Origin: CAIWHR01 sp963811685 | GTDB taxonomy: Bacteria; Pseudomonadota; Gammaproteobacteria; Burkholderiales; Casimicrobiaceae | Length of the DNA: 64,000 nt | Assembly (NCBI GenBank): GCA_963811685.1 | Contig: CAWESK010000004.1 | Span: 62,001 to 126,000 of the forward strand | Direction: 5' to 3' | Part shown: in pieces, positions 27,334 through 36,666 of the stretch | How positions within the stretch are numbered: the stretch's first letter is position 1 | Layout of the letters: each line of letters starts with the position of its first letter | Made by a program: the position numbers and the translations under genes | Notes under the pieces: model-generated | Databases searched by the model: none | Told to the model about the DNA's origin: nothing | The model's input: only the letters and a program-made list of their open reading frames with translations

Positions 27334-27606
27334 ATGCCCCGGATGGTCAATTGCGTGAAGCTCGGCCACGAAGCCGAAGGTCTCGATCTGCCGCCCTATC
27401 CCGGGCCGCTCGGAAAGCGCATCTACGAAAACGTCTCGAAGGAAGCGTGGCAGGCATGGCTCAAGCACCAGACGATGCTGGTGAACGAAAACCGGCTGTC
27501 GCTCGCCGACGCGCGCGCGCGGAAATGGCTCGCCGAGCAGATGGAGCAGCATTTCTTCGGCGGCGGCGCCGAAATGCCGTCCGGATACGTCCCGCCGAAG
27601 CCGTAG
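27334..27606 (+). CDS. yggX: Fe(2+)-trafficking/oxidative damage protection protein YggX
   Basis: 90 residues with the full family pattern: VNCVKLGHEAEGLD (single conserved Cys), PYPGPLGKRIYENVSKEAW, and MEQHFFGG. YggX is a small cytosolic protein linked to protection of Fe-S enzymes from oxidation and to iron handling. Located immediately after argA, as in other betaproteobacteria. Confidence 0.95.
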   Translation: MPRMVNCVKLGHEAEGLDLPPYPGPLGKRIYENVSKEAWQAWLKHQTMLVNENRLSLADARARKWLAEQMEQHFFGGGAEMPSGYVPPKP

Positions 27607-27655
27607 CCCCTATTCCGCAGCTCCCGCCTCGAGACGGGTAAGCGCACTCGCCCGG

Positions 27656-28790
27656 TCAAAGTCCGAACCAGCGCGCGCGCCGGCTCGCGCCGAAGCGTTC
27701 CTTGTCCGCCCGCAGCGCCACCGCAGGCTCGTGATATTTGCCGGTCGGCTTGGGTCCGGAGAAAAAGTCGACATCGACGCGGCCGATTCGCCCGCCGCCG
27801 AATTCGATGTAACACGATCCCGCGCCACTGTAGAGCGCGCCGTCGCCCTGTCCGCGAATTTTCGCCACCAGCGACGAGAGCGACCGCTTTCGCGGCGCCC
27901 TCGGCGAATACGCCGGCCTTCGGCGTCCCCGTGTTTGCAATGTCGCCGATCGCGAACACATTGGGAAATTTCGTTTCCAGCGTCCGCGGGTTGACGGGGA
28001 TCCAGCCGTTTTCGGAAAGGCCGCAGGCCTCCACGACCGCGGGTGGACGATGCTTCGGAACGCCGAGGTAGAGGTCGTAGGCGAGCTCTTTCCCGTCGTC
28101 GAGCACGGCCACGCGACGACCGGGGTCGAGGGAAACCACGGACCGGTTCGGCATGAACGTGATATCGCGTTCGGCGAATGCGGATATCAACGCCTTCGAG
28201 GTCTCGGGCGACGGAGGCACCGGGCTCGATAGCGGCAACACCATCGTGATCTCGCAATCGCCGCGAACGCCTCGCGTTGCGAGGTAGTCGTGGAGCAGGA
28301 GCGCGCATTCGCTGGGCGCCGGCGGACACTTGTACGGCGCGGCGGCTACGCCGACGATGGCCTTGCCCTTGGTAAAGCCGGGCAATGCCTGCCGCACGCG
28401 GTCGGCGCCCTCCATCGAATAGAACTCGTGACCTCCTTCCGCCAGCCCGGGCGTTGCGGCAACGTCATAGCCGACGCCCAGGGCGACGACGAGGTAGTCG
28501 CAATCGTAAGCTCCTTCGTTGGTCGTTACCCGGCGCGTGACCGGGTCGATCGCCGTAACCGTTTCCTCCCGCAGGCGAACGCCCGGCTTGACGAAGTTCC
28601 GGTACGGCAGACGCACGGCGTCCGGCAGCGCGCCGCCGAACATCACGTCGAGCTTGGAGTAACCGAACACGAACGCGCCGGCGTCGTCGATCAACGTGAC
28701 GTCCACCTCGGCCCCCAGAGCGTCGGAAACGATCGTGCAGAACTCGAGACCGCCGAAACCTGCTCCCAATACCGTAATTCGTGTGCGCAT
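27656..28790 (-). CDS. FAD/NAD(P)-dependent oxidoreductase (NDH-2/SQR-like), frameshifted
   Basis: About 378 residues. ATG 28790 opens ITVLGAGFGGLE, the FAD-binding Rossmann start; DYLVVALGVGYD and the second nucleotide region follow, then FPNVFAIGDIA, the FAD-anchoring Asp motif of the NDH-2/sulfide:quinone reductase group. Within 27865-27895 the frame shifts; the other frame gives GQGDGALYSGAGSCYIEFGGG and a tail GPKPTGKYHEP to the stop at 27656. SQR enzymes need two redox cysteines after the FAD motif; the visible cysteines do not clearly match, so sulfide oxidation is not claimed. No close operon partner apart from ggt upstream. Confidence 0.78.
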
Positions 28791-28824
28791 CGATTGTCCC
28801 GAAAGTGACGTGGCTGACGGTTCC

Positions 28825-30550
28825 TCAGTAACCCAGTGCGAGCCCCGGCGGCGCGATGCCGGTCGACAGCACCGTAGAAACGGTCGCTGCCGACCGGTTC
28901 GCCGCCGAGCAACGGCGCGCCGACAAGGATGCCCGCCGCGTTGCCCATCGGGCCAGAGTTGACGAACTTGTGACCCATGTCGACCAGAATTCTTCGGGTG
29001 TCGGGGCTGATCGCCAAGCTCTCGACGCTCGTCGTGTCCGGCAGCCACTGCTGGTGGAAGCGCGGTGCGTCGATGGCCTCCTGAATGTTCATCCCGTAGT
29101 CGATCACGTTCAGGATGCAGTGCACGACGACCGTGATGATCCGGCTCCCTCCCGGCGACCCTATCACCAGCACCGGCTTGCCGTCGCGTGAAACGATGGT
29201 CGGACTCATCGAGCTCAGCGGCCGCTTGCCCGGGGCGATCGCGTTCGCCTCCCCCTGGACCAGTCCGTAGAGATTCGGCGCGCCGAGCTTTACCGTGAAG
29301 TCGTCCATTTCGTCGTTGAGCAGGATGCCCGTCTTTGCCGCGGTGACCCGGGCACCGAACCATTCGTTCAATGTGTAGGTGACCGCAACCGCGTTGCCCT
29401 CCCGATCGACGATCGAATAGTGCGTCGTGTTGTTGCCTTCATGCGGCTCGATGCCCGGACCGAGCTCGCGTGAGATTCCCGCCTTCACCGGATCGATCGC
29501 GGCGCGAATCTTTTCTGCATAGCCCTTGTCGAGCAGATGCGCGACCGGGTTGCGCACGAAATCCGGATCGCCGAGATAACTGTTGCGATCGACATACGCA
29601 TGGCGCATGGCTTCGATTTGATAGTGGACGGCCGGCGCGGACCGATAACCGAGCCCCTGCAGCGGATAGCCCTCGAGGATGTTGAGAATTTCGCAGACGA
29701 TGACGCCGCCCGCGCTCGGCGGCGGAGCGGAAACGACGTGATAGCCGCGATAGTCGCATTCGATCGGCGCGAGCTCCCGCACGGCGTATTGCTCGAGGTC
29801 CGCCTTGGTGATGATGCCGTTGCCCGCCGCGCTCGCGGCTGCAATTGCATCGGCGATCGACCCGCGATAGAACGCATCGGGACCGCGCCCGGCGATCTGC
29901 CGCAACGTCCGTGCCAGATCCTTCTGGACCAGCCGGTCACCCGCCTTGTACGGTTCGCCATGGTTGAGGAAGATCGCCGCGCTCGCCGCATCGGCGCGAA
30001 AATCGTTGCTGGCCACTGCGAGCAGCGCAGCGTCGCCCTCGTCGAGAACGAAGCCGCGCTCGGCATAGCCGATCGACGGCGCCATCAGCGTCCCTCGCTG
30101 TCGGGTGCCGTACTTCTCGCGCGCATATTCGAGCCCGGCGACGCTGCCAGGCACGCCGGCCGCGAGATGTCCCCTCGTGCTGGCACCCTTGATGACGTTG
30201 CCGGAGCGGTCGAGATACATGTCCCGTGCAGCCGCGAGCGGCGCCTTCTCGCGAAAGTCGAGAAAGGTCTTGCGCCCGTCGGCGAACTGAATGGTCATGA
30301 AGCCGCCGCCGCCCAGGTTGCCGGCGCCGGGGTAGACGACCGCCAACGCATAGCCGACGGCGACCGCCGCATCGACGGCGTTGCCGCCTCGCTTGAGGAC
30401 ATCGACACCGACTTTCGTGGCGAGCCGATGCGCGGTGACGACCATGCCGTGCTCGCCACCCACCGGAGCGACGGACGCAGCGTACGCAACGCTGCAAGCC
30501 AACGTCACCGCTGCGGCAAAGAGGCGGCACGCGTCGAGGAGAGGTCGCAT
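28825..30550 (-). CDS. ggt: Gamma-glutamyltranspeptidase, frameshifted at the last residues
   Basis: About 575 residues with a signal peptide (cut near AYAASVA). GGT is made as one chain that cuts itself before a threonine; that site is visible as GNNTTHYSIVD. LGGGGFMTI, PPPSAGG and the substrate segment PLSSMSPTIV are intact. It hydrolyses or transfers the gamma-glutamyl group of glutathione in the periplasm. Near 28864, after FYGAVD, one extra base hides the normal end; the shifted frame gives APPGLALGY and TGA at 28825. A GTG two codons earlier (30556) is an alternative start. Confidence 0.92.
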
Positions 30551-30673
30551 CGTCACCGGGCGACGCTACCCTGTTGTCCCGGGAATGGTCAAGCAAGACC
30601 GTCGCGATTTGCGATTGCGCTTCACTTGGGTCACCATGCCTCCGCGCCGATCCATCCGTGGGTGAACTCCATC

Positions 30674-31258
30674 ATGAATGTGCCCGTCATCAGTCGTTAC
30701 CCGGTCCCCAAGCTCGAAGACCTGCCGGAGGACATCCGCGCGCGAATGCTCGAGGTCCAGGAGAAGGCCGGGTTCATTCCCAACGTTTTTCTGACGCTGG
30801 CGCATCGTCCAGACGAGTTCCGGGCGTTCTTCGCGTATCACGATGCGCTGATGCTGAAGGAGGGCGGGCTATCCAAGGCCGAGCGCGAGATGATCGTCGT
30901 CGCCACATCGGGAGCCAACGACTGCCTCTACTGCATCGTTGCGCATGGCGCGATCCTCCGCGTCTACGCCAAGAATCCGCTCGTCGCCGACCAGGTCGCG
31001 GTGAACTACCGGAAGGCCGACATCACGCCGCGCCAGAAAGCGATGCTTGCGTTTGCGCTCAAGGTCGCGCAGAAGAGCGCCGAGATCGTCGACGAGGACT
31101 TCACCGCGCTGCGCGCGCACGGCTTTTCCGACGAGGACATCTGGGACATCGGCGCGATCGCGGCGTTCTTCGCGCTGTCCAACCGGATGGCCAATCTGAT
31201 CGCCATGCGTCCGAACGACGAGTTCCACGTGCTCGGCAGGGTCCCGCGAAAATCCTAG
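30674..31258 (+). CDS. AhpD-like peroxidase-related protein (carboxymuconolactone decarboxylase fold)
   Basis: 194 residues, all helical, with the AhpD-type active site CLYCIVAH (CxxCxxxH), which in AhpD relays electrons for peroxide reduction. The N-terminal blocks IPNVFLTLAHRPDEFRAFF and GLSKAEREMI fit the uncharacterised 'peroxidase-related enzyme' subgroup. Divergent from ggt (a glutathione-processing enzyme); a shared thiol-stress role is only a suggestion. ATG at 30674 chosen for the family-typical start. Confidence 0.86.
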   Translation: MNVPVISRYPVPKLEDLPEDIRARMLEVQEKAGFIPNVFLTLAHRPDEFRAFFAYHDALMLKEGGLSKAEREMIVVATSGANDCLYCIVAHGAILRVYAKNPLVADQVAVNYRKADITPRQKAMLAFALKVAQKSAEIVDEDFTALRAHGFSDEDIWDIGAIAAFFALSNRMANLIAMRPNDEFHVLGRVPRKS

Positions 31259-31413
31259 GACTGTTGCCTCGGCCAGACTGCTGTTTCGGTCAAGTCACCT
31301 GCAGCCACGATGTCCGGCTTCTGACATCGGCTCAGGGCTAGCCCACCGGCGTGGTCTCCGTTAGACTGCCGGTTCGCTGCCACTGGCGGCCCGACCTCCG
31401 GGGATCAATGATC

Positions 31414-31644
31414 ATGAAGCAATATGTCCTTCTTGCCGCGCTTGGTGCGGTGCTCGTAGCCGGTTGTGCTACGAACAACACGACGAAAACCGCCACGGCC
31501 GACGACGACGAAAAGGTGACCGTCACGGGCAGCCGCATTCCGAGGAACGACCGCAATGCCGCGGGCCTCAAGTCGTCCAGCGACACGAATGCCATCAAGG
31601 ACATGATGAGGCCCAACGCGGGCGGCGGTATGCCCGGTAGCTGA
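31414..31644 (+). CDS. Small lipoprotein with a TonB-plug-like VTGSRIPR segment
   Basis: 76 residues from ATG 31414 (an ATG two codons upstream is also possible). The signal peptide ends in a clear lipobox, LVAGC, so Cys18 would be lipidated; the +2 residue is Ala, consistent with outer-membrane sorting. The mature part is short, charged and Gly/Asn-rich with no domain. It carries VTVTGSRIPRND, which resembles the start of the plug domain of many TonB-dependent receptors. Function unknown. Confidence 0.7.
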   Translation: MKQYVLLAALGAVLVAGCATNNTTKTATADDDEKVTVTGSRIPRNDRNAAGLKSSSDTNAIKDMMRPNAGGGMPGS

Positions 31645-31742
31645 CGCCCTCGCGCCGGCGATCCCATTTTGGCCCGGGGCGACGCCGACGCCCCCCAGAC
31701 AGAGCAGTCCTCGATTTCTCGACCCGCGTGTAGCGACGCGGA

Positions 31743-32376
31743 CTAGACGCCGCAGCGCGCGACTACGAACGCGAGCAGCTGCGAGACGCTGGCGTCGATA
31801 TCCTGCGACTCGGTGTCGACCGTGATGTCGGGATGCTCCGGCACCTCGTACGGCGCGTCGACGCCCGTGAAATCCTTCAGCAGGCCGGCGCGCGCCTTCC
31901 GGTAATGCCCCTTCGGATCGCGGCGCTCGCACGTCGCGAGGTCCTGAGTTCACGTGCACTTCGAAAAAGCGCCGCTGACCGGCGGCGGCACGCGCGCGTG
32001 CGCGGTCCTCGCGGTACGGCGAGATGAAAGCGGTGATGCAGATCGTCCCCGCGTCCGCGAACAGCGCCGCCACCTCGCCGATGCGCCGGATGTTCTCCTG
32101 CCGGTCCTCCTGCGAGAAACCGAGATCGGCGTTGAGGCCGCGGCGCACATTGTCGCCGTCGAGCGTGTAGGCCTGCCAGCCGAGATCGAACAGCCTCCGC
32201 TCGAGCGCCATTGCGAGCGTCGACTTGCCCGAGCCCGGCAGGCCTGTGAGCCACACGACCGCCCCTGCATGACCGGTGCGCGAAGCGCGTTCGGCTGCCG
32301 TCACCTGGTGTGAAACGGCGACCAGGTTGGCTGGCCCAGGCGGGGGCGGCGCGGAAGGCGCGTTCGGAGGCGGCAT
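31743..32376 (-). CDS. cysC: Adenylyl-sulfate kinase, frameshifted
   Basis: About 210 residues. The P-loop GLPGSGKST is at residues 45-53, followed by TLDGDNVRRGLNADLGFS and FISPYREDRA, the APS-binding signature. After FFEVHVN one surplus base (near 31945, in a GG pair) breaks the frame; the next frame continues DLATCERRDPKGHYRKAR to a normal end and TAG at 31743-31745. It phosphorylates APS to PAPS for sulfate assimilation or sulfation. No ATP-sulfurylase or reductase gene adjoins, so it is a stand-alone copy. Confidence 0.9.
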
Positions 32377-32478
32377 CGGTGCGAGTTGGAGGACGAGTGC
32401 GCGATCTTAACAGCGCACCAGCACCTTCCGAAAAAGCGACGGGCGGCCGCGAAGCCGCCCGTCCGGACTTGCGCCGCG

Positions 32479-33357
32479 CTACGCCGCGCCGTACTTCCTG
32501 AACCACGCGAGCATGCGCTTCCAGCCGTCCTCGGCATCCGCCTTCCGGTAGTTGTCGGGGCGGAAGTCGGCGTGGAACCCATGCCCGGCGTCCGGATAGA
32601 TGACGTATTCCGAGGGGGTCCCGGCCGCCTTCAGCGCGGCGAAGAACTTCTCGACCTGATCGACCGGAATGCCCGCGTCCTTGGCGCCGTAGAGGCCCAG
32701 CACCGGCACCTTGATCTCCGCCACGCGGTCCATCGGCGTGCGCGGCATGGCCTCGCTCGGCTGCCCGCCGGGCGCTCCGTACCAGGCGACGGCCGCCTTG
32801 AGCTTCGGATTGGCGGCGGCGTAGACGAGCGTGGTGCGCCCGCCGCGGCAGAAGCCGGTGATCCCCATCCGCGCCACGTCGGCCTTGCCGCTCCCGCGGG
32901 CGAACTCGACCGTCGCGTCGTAGTCCGAGACGAGCTCGGTGTCGCGCTTGGCGTTCACGACCGGGATGATCTCAGCCATGCTGGTGACCTTGGTGAGATC
33001 GGCGGTGCGCGTGTAGAGGTCGGGCACGATCGCGTAATACCCGGCCTTCGCGAGGCGGCGGCAAACGTCCTTCATGTACGGGTTGAGGCCGAACACCTCG
33101 GCGGCGACCAGGACGACCGGGAACGGTCCGTCCTTGTCCGGCATCGCGCGATACCCGCGAAGCTTTGCATCCTTGGCCGGGATCGTCACGTCGGCGGCGT
33201 CGACGCCCACGCTGTCGGTGATGACCTGTTGCCCCGACGCGGAATTGGCGAGTGCCAGCGCGGCGCTGGCGCCCAGCGCCGACCACATGAAGTCGCGGCG
33301 GTCGAATTGCTTCTCGGGCAGCATGCCCTTGATATCCGGCTCGAGATCGAGGCTCAC
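32479..33357 (-). CDS. Tat-exported dienelactone hydrolase family protein
   Basis: 292 residues. A twin-arginine signal (RRDFMWSALGASAALALA) indicates export of the folded protein. The mature part is a DLH-type alpha/beta hydrolase: nucleophile cysteine in GFCRGG, acid in YGAKDAGIP, and histidine in AGHGFHADFRP. Dienelactone hydrolases open cyclic enol-lactones in chloroaromatic breakdown, but exported homologues mostly have unknown substrates. It sits downstream of the pyrimidine operon with a 102-bp gap. Confidence 0.9.
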   Translation of the reverse strand: MSLDLEPDIKGMLPEKQFDRRDFMWSALGASAALALANSASGQQVITDSVGVDAADVTIPAKDAKLRGYRAMPDKDGPFPVVLVAAEVFGLNPYMKDVCRRLAKAGYYAIVPDLYTRTADLTKVTSMAEIIPVVNAKRDTELVSDYDATVEFARGSGKADVARMGITGFCRGGRTTLVYAAANPKLKAAVAWYGAPGGQPSEAMPRTPMDRVAEIKVPVLGLYGAKDAGIPVDQVEKFFAALKAAGTPSEYVIYPDAGHGFHADFRPDNYRKADAEDGWKRMLAWFRKYGAA

Positions 33358-33459
33358 TGCATTCTCCTGGAGGTTTGCGCCTGTGCGGCGCGGGTTGGGG
33401 TCGTCCGCCGCAAACAGCCATGACTGCGCGGCATTCCGGAGCCGCCGGCCCGAGATGGT

Positions 33460-34734
33460 TCAGCCCTCGTAGACCACCTGCCCGCCGACCAGCGTCGCCA
33501 CGACGCGCCCGGGAACCTCGAGGCCGACGAATGGCGTGTTCTTGCCCTGGCTGACAAGCCGCGCAGGCTGCACCGTCCAGAACGCATCCGGGTCGAAGAC
33601 ACAGACATCCGCCGCGCCCCCGACCGCAAGATGGCCGGCATCGATGCCGAGCACCGCGGCCGGGTGCGTCGTGATGCGCGCGAGCGCCGCCGGCAGCGCG
33701 ATCTTGTCGGCGCTCGCCCATTTGAGCGCCAGCGGCAGCAGAAGTTCGAGGCCGGTGGCGCCCGGCTCCGCCTCGGCGAAAGGCAGCTGCTTCGCGTCTT
33801 CGTCGACCGGCGTGTGGTCGGAGCACACGGCGTCGATCGTGCCGTCGGCGAGCCCCGCGCGCAGCGCAGCGCGGTCGCGCGTTCCGCGCAGCGGCGGCAC
33901 GAGGCGGCATTGCGCGTCGAACCAGCCGATGTCGACATCGCAAAGATGCAGGTGATGGACGGCGACGTCGCAGGTGACCGGGAGCTTGTCCTTTTTCGCG
34001 GCGCGCACCATCGCGACGCCGTCGGCGGTCGACAAGCGCGCGAGGTGCACCCGGGCGCCGGTTTCGCGGACGAGCGCGAAGATCGTCGCCAGCGCGATCG
34101 TCTCGGCCGACGATGGAATTGCCGCGAGGCCGAGCCGTGTCGCCACTTCGCCATCGTGCGCAACGCCGATCCGCGCGAGATGCGCGTCCTGCGGCCGCAG
34201 CCACACGCGGTATCCAAACGTCGCCGCGTACTGCAGCGCCCGCAGCAGCACCTGCGTGTCGACCAGCGGCGCGTCGGCCTGCGAGAACGCGATGCAGCCG
34301 GCCTCCGCGAGCTCGCCCATTTCGGTCAGCTCCGCGCCGTGGAGGCCGACGGTGAGCGCGCCGACCGGATGGACGTGCGCCTGGTTGAGCGAGCGCGCGC
34401 GGTGCTTCAGCATCTCGACGAGGCCCGGCTCGTCGAGCGGCGGATCGGTGTCGGGCGGGCACGCGAGGCACGTGATCCCCCCCGCGACCGCCGCGTTCAT
34501 CTCGGACTCGAGCGTGGCCTTGTACTCGAAGCCGGGCTCGCGCAGGCGCGCCGACAGGTCGATCAATCCAGGAGCGACGACGAGACCCTTCGCGTCGAGC
34601 GTGCGATTGGCAGCCCACCCGGACGGCGCCGCGCCGATCGCCGCCACCTTGCCGGCAGCGACGAACAGCGAAGCCACGCGATCGATGCCGTGCCTGGGGT
34701 CGATCACGCGGCCGTTCGTGATCTCGATCTTCAC
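33460..34734 (-). CDS. pyrX: Pseudo-dihydroorotase (PyrC')
   Basis: A 424-residue type I dihydroorotase fold. Active enzymes bind zinc with an HxH motif after the first barrel strand; here that place reads DLSAR (residues 59-63), so both histidines are lost, although LREPG and the CSDHTP aspartate region remain. This is the pattern of the non-catalytic partner that holds aspartate transcarbamoylase together in pseudomonads and relatives. pyrB lies 16 bp upstream. A catalytic dihydroorotase must be encoded elsewhere. Confidence 0.9.
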   Translation of the reverse strand: MKIEITNGRVIDPRHGIDRVASLFVAAGKVAAIGAAPSGWAANRTLDAKGLVVAPGLIDLSARLREPGFEYKATLESEMNAAVAGGITCLACPPDTDPPLDEPGLVEMLKHRARSLNQAHVHPVGALTVGLHGAELTEMGELAEAGCIAFSQADAPLVDTQVLLRALQYAATFGYRVWLRPQDAHLARIGVAHDGEVATRLGLAAIPSSAETIALATIFALVRETGARVHLARLSTADGVAMVRAAKKDKLPVTCDVAVHHLHLCDVDIGWFDAQCRLVPPLRGTRDRAALRAGLADGTIDAVCSDHTPVDEDAKQLPFAEAEPGATGLELLLPLALKWASADKIALPAALARITTHPAAVLGIDAGHLAVGGAADVCVFDPDAFWTVQPARLVSQGKNTPFVGLEVPGRVVATLVGGQVVYEG

Positions 34735-34750
34735 GTCGGTTCCCGCGCGT

Positions 34751-35710
34751 TCATGCGCCCGCCAGCATGCTCATCACTGCCATCCGCACCGCGATCCCGA
34801 ACGTCACCTGCGGCAGGATCACCGACCGCTCGCCGTCGGCGACCGGCGAATCGATCTCGACGCCGCGGTTCATCGGCCCCGGATGCATGACGATCGCGTC
34901 GGGCTTGGCCACGGCGAGCTTGTCCTGCGTGAGCCCGTAATGCTTGAAGTACTCGCCGGCCGAGGGCAGCAACGCGCCCTTCATCCGCTCGCTCTGCAGC
35001 CGCAGCATCACGATGACGTCGCAGCCGGCCAGTCCCGTGCGCATGTCGTGGTGGACCTGCACGCCCATCGACTGCACGGCGGTCGGGAGCAGCGTCTTCG
35101 GTCCGATCGCGCGCACCTCGGGCGTGCCGAGCGTGGTGAGGCCGTGGATCAGCGAGCGCGCGACGCGCGAATGCAGCACGTCGCCGACGATCGCCACCGT
35201 CAGCTTGCGGAAGTCCTGCTTGTAATGACGTATGGTGAAAAGATCGAGCAGGCCCTGCGTCGGGTGCGCGTGGCGGCCGTCGCCGGCGTTGATCACGCGC
35301 ACGTGGCCGCGACCGGTGCGGTTCAGGTGCGCGGCAATGAGATGGGGGGCGCCCGACTGCGAGTGCCGGACGACGAACATGTCGGCGTTCATCGCGACCA
35401 GGTTGTCCACGGTGTCGAGCAGCGTCTCGCCCTTGCTGGTCGACGAAACGCCGATGTTGAGATTGATCACGTCGGCGGACAGGCGCTTGGCCGCGATCTC
35501 GAACGTCGTGCGCGTGCGGGTCGAGTTCTCGAAGAACAGGTTGAAGACCGAGCGTCCGCGCAGCAGCGGCACCTTCTTGACGTCGCGCTCGGAGATCGAC
35601 GCGAACGGCACGGCGGCGTCGAGGATGCGAACGATGATCTCCGCCGGCAAGCCCTCGAGCGTCAGCAGATGCGCGAGGGTGCCGTCGGCAGCGAGCTGCG
35701 GGTCACGCAT
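34751..35710 (-). CDS. pyrB: Aspartate carbamoyltransferase catalytic subunit
   Basis: 319 residues. Carbamoyl-phosphate loop FFENSTRTRTTFE (STRTRT at residues 63-68), HPTQGLLD and 'MHPGPMNRGVEI' are present. It condenses carbamoyl phosphate with aspartate, the first committed step of pyrimidine synthesis. The ATG at 35710 overlaps the end of pyrR by eight bases. It probably forms a dodecamer with the pseudo-dihydroorotase encoded downstream. Confidence 0.97.
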   Translation of the reverse strand: MRDPQLAADGTLAHLLTLEGLPAEIIVRILDAAVPFASISERDVKKVPLLRGRSVFNLFFENSTRTRTTFEIAAKRLSADVINLNIGVSSTSKGETLLDTVDNLVAMNADMFVVRHSQSGAPHLIAAHLNRTGRGHVRVINAGDGRHAHPTQGLLDLFTIRHYKQDFRKLTVAIVGDVLHSRVARSLIHGLTTLGTPEVRAIGPKTLLPTAVQSMGVQVHHDMRTGLAGCDVIVMLRLQSERMKGALLPSAGEYFKHYGLTQDKLAVAKPDAIVMHPGPMNRGVEIDSPVADGERSVILPQVTFGIAVRMAVMSMLAGA

Positions 35711-36215
35711 CGCCGGCCTTTGGCGCGCGTTCGGTGGAAAGCGCGAGGCGACCGTCGTCGCCGCGCGACAGCACGACCGACACGTCGCGCGCGACCGCGA
35801 CGCGCGCGCCTGCCCACGTCGCCTCGATCGGCAGCTCGCGGCCGCCGCGGTCGATGAGAACCGCGAGCTCGATCGCCGCCGGACGCCCGTAATCGAAGAG
35901 CTCGTTGATCGCCGCGCGCACGCTGCGGCCGGTGAAGAGAACGTCGTCGACGAGCACGATCCGGGCACCCTCGACGGCGAACGGAATCTCGCTCGTTCGC
36001 ACCGCCGGCTTGAGGCCGGTCCGGTTGAAGTCGTCGCGATAGTACGAGACGTCGATGTAGCCGACCGGGTGGTCACCCGGGATCGCCTGGGCGAGACGGT
36101 CGGCGAGCCACGCGCCGCCCGAATAGATGCCGACGAACCGCGCATCGAACGCCGCCGCGCCGCGCATCTTGTCGACGAGCGCGGCGAGCGTCTGCTCGGC
36201 GTCAGGGAGGGTCAC
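35703..36215 (-). CDS. pyrR: PyrR: pyrimidine operon regulator/uracil phosphoribosyltransferase
   Basis: 170 residues from a GTG at 36215 that overlaps the end of ruvX by 14 bp. The PRPP loop is IVLVDDVLFTGRSVRAAI; YRDDF and the C-terminal RAPKAGDA fit PyrR. In Gram-positives PyrR binds pyr mRNA to attenuate transcription; in proteobacteria it may act mainly as a uracil phosphoribosyltransferase. I see no attenuator hairpin before pyrR because ruvX abuts it, so mRNA-binding control here is doubtful. Adjacent to pyrB. Confidence 0.93.
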   Translation of the reverse strand: MTLPDAEQTLAALVDKMRGAAAFDARFVGIYSGGAWLADRLAQAIPGDHPVGYIDVSYYRDDFNRTGLKPAVRTSEIPFAVEGARIVLVDDVLFTGRSVRAAINELFDYGRPAAIELAVLIDRGGRELPIEATWAGARVAVARDVSVVLSRGDDGRLALSTERAPKAGDA

Positions 36216-36663
36216 GGGTCGCGTCGCTCTTGTTGTCGTCGAACCACGCCTGCAGGATGAGCTGCGCCGCCATGGCGTCGCGGGCTGCCGCGCGCGCCAC
36301 GCCCCGCACGCCGGCCTCGCGCAGTGCCGCATCGGCGACCTCGGTGGTGAAGCGCTCGTCGACGCGCAGCACCGGCAATCCGAAGCGTCCCGCGAGCGAT
36401 CGCGCAAAGCCGTCGGATTGCGCGGTCACGGCGTGGGGCGTGCCGTCGGCGTGCACGGGCCGCCCGACGACGAGCGCCTGCGGCCGCCACTCGCCGATCA
36501 GAGCCGCGATCGCATCGAAGCGGGACGCCCTCGCCTCGCTCCTGATCGTCGTCAACGGATGCGCGACCCGCACGAGCGTATTGCCGACCGCGACGCCGAT
36601 CTTGCGCGTCCCGAAATCGAACGCGAGCACCGTGCCCTCGTCCGCGATTGTCTGCGGACCCAA
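36202..36663 (-). CDS. ruvX: Putative pre-16S rRNA nuclease/Holliday junction resolvase-like YqgF
   Basis: A 153-residue RNase H-like protein: VLAFDFGTRKIGVAVG (first catalytic Asp), LVVGRPVHADG, RVDERFTT (Glu) and 'AARDAMAAQLIL' (last Asp). Implicated in the final 5' trimming of 16S rRNA. The start is a TTG at 36663, three bases after the yqgE stop; a GTG just before LAFDFG is the main alternative. Part of the yqgE-ruvX-pyrR-pyrB-pyrX run, probably one operon. Confidence 0.92.
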   Translation of the reverse strand: MGPQTIADEGTVLAFDFGTRKIGVAVGNTLVRVAHPLTTIRSEARASRFDAIAALIGEWRPQALVVGRPVHADGTPHAVTAQSDGFARSLAGRFGLPVLRVDERFTTEVADAALREAGVRGVARAAARDAMAAQLILQAWFDDNKSDATRDPP

Positions 36664-36666
36664 GCG

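Noticed and set aside
27656..28790. Calling the FAD enzyme a sulfide:quinone oxidoreductase
   Set aside because: FAD motifs fit the wider group, but I could not place the paired redox cysteines needed for SQR.
31724..31741. Bidirectional terminator between the small lipoprotein gene and cysC
   Set aside because: A 6-bp CCGCGT/ACGCGG hairpin exists but has no T-run on either side.
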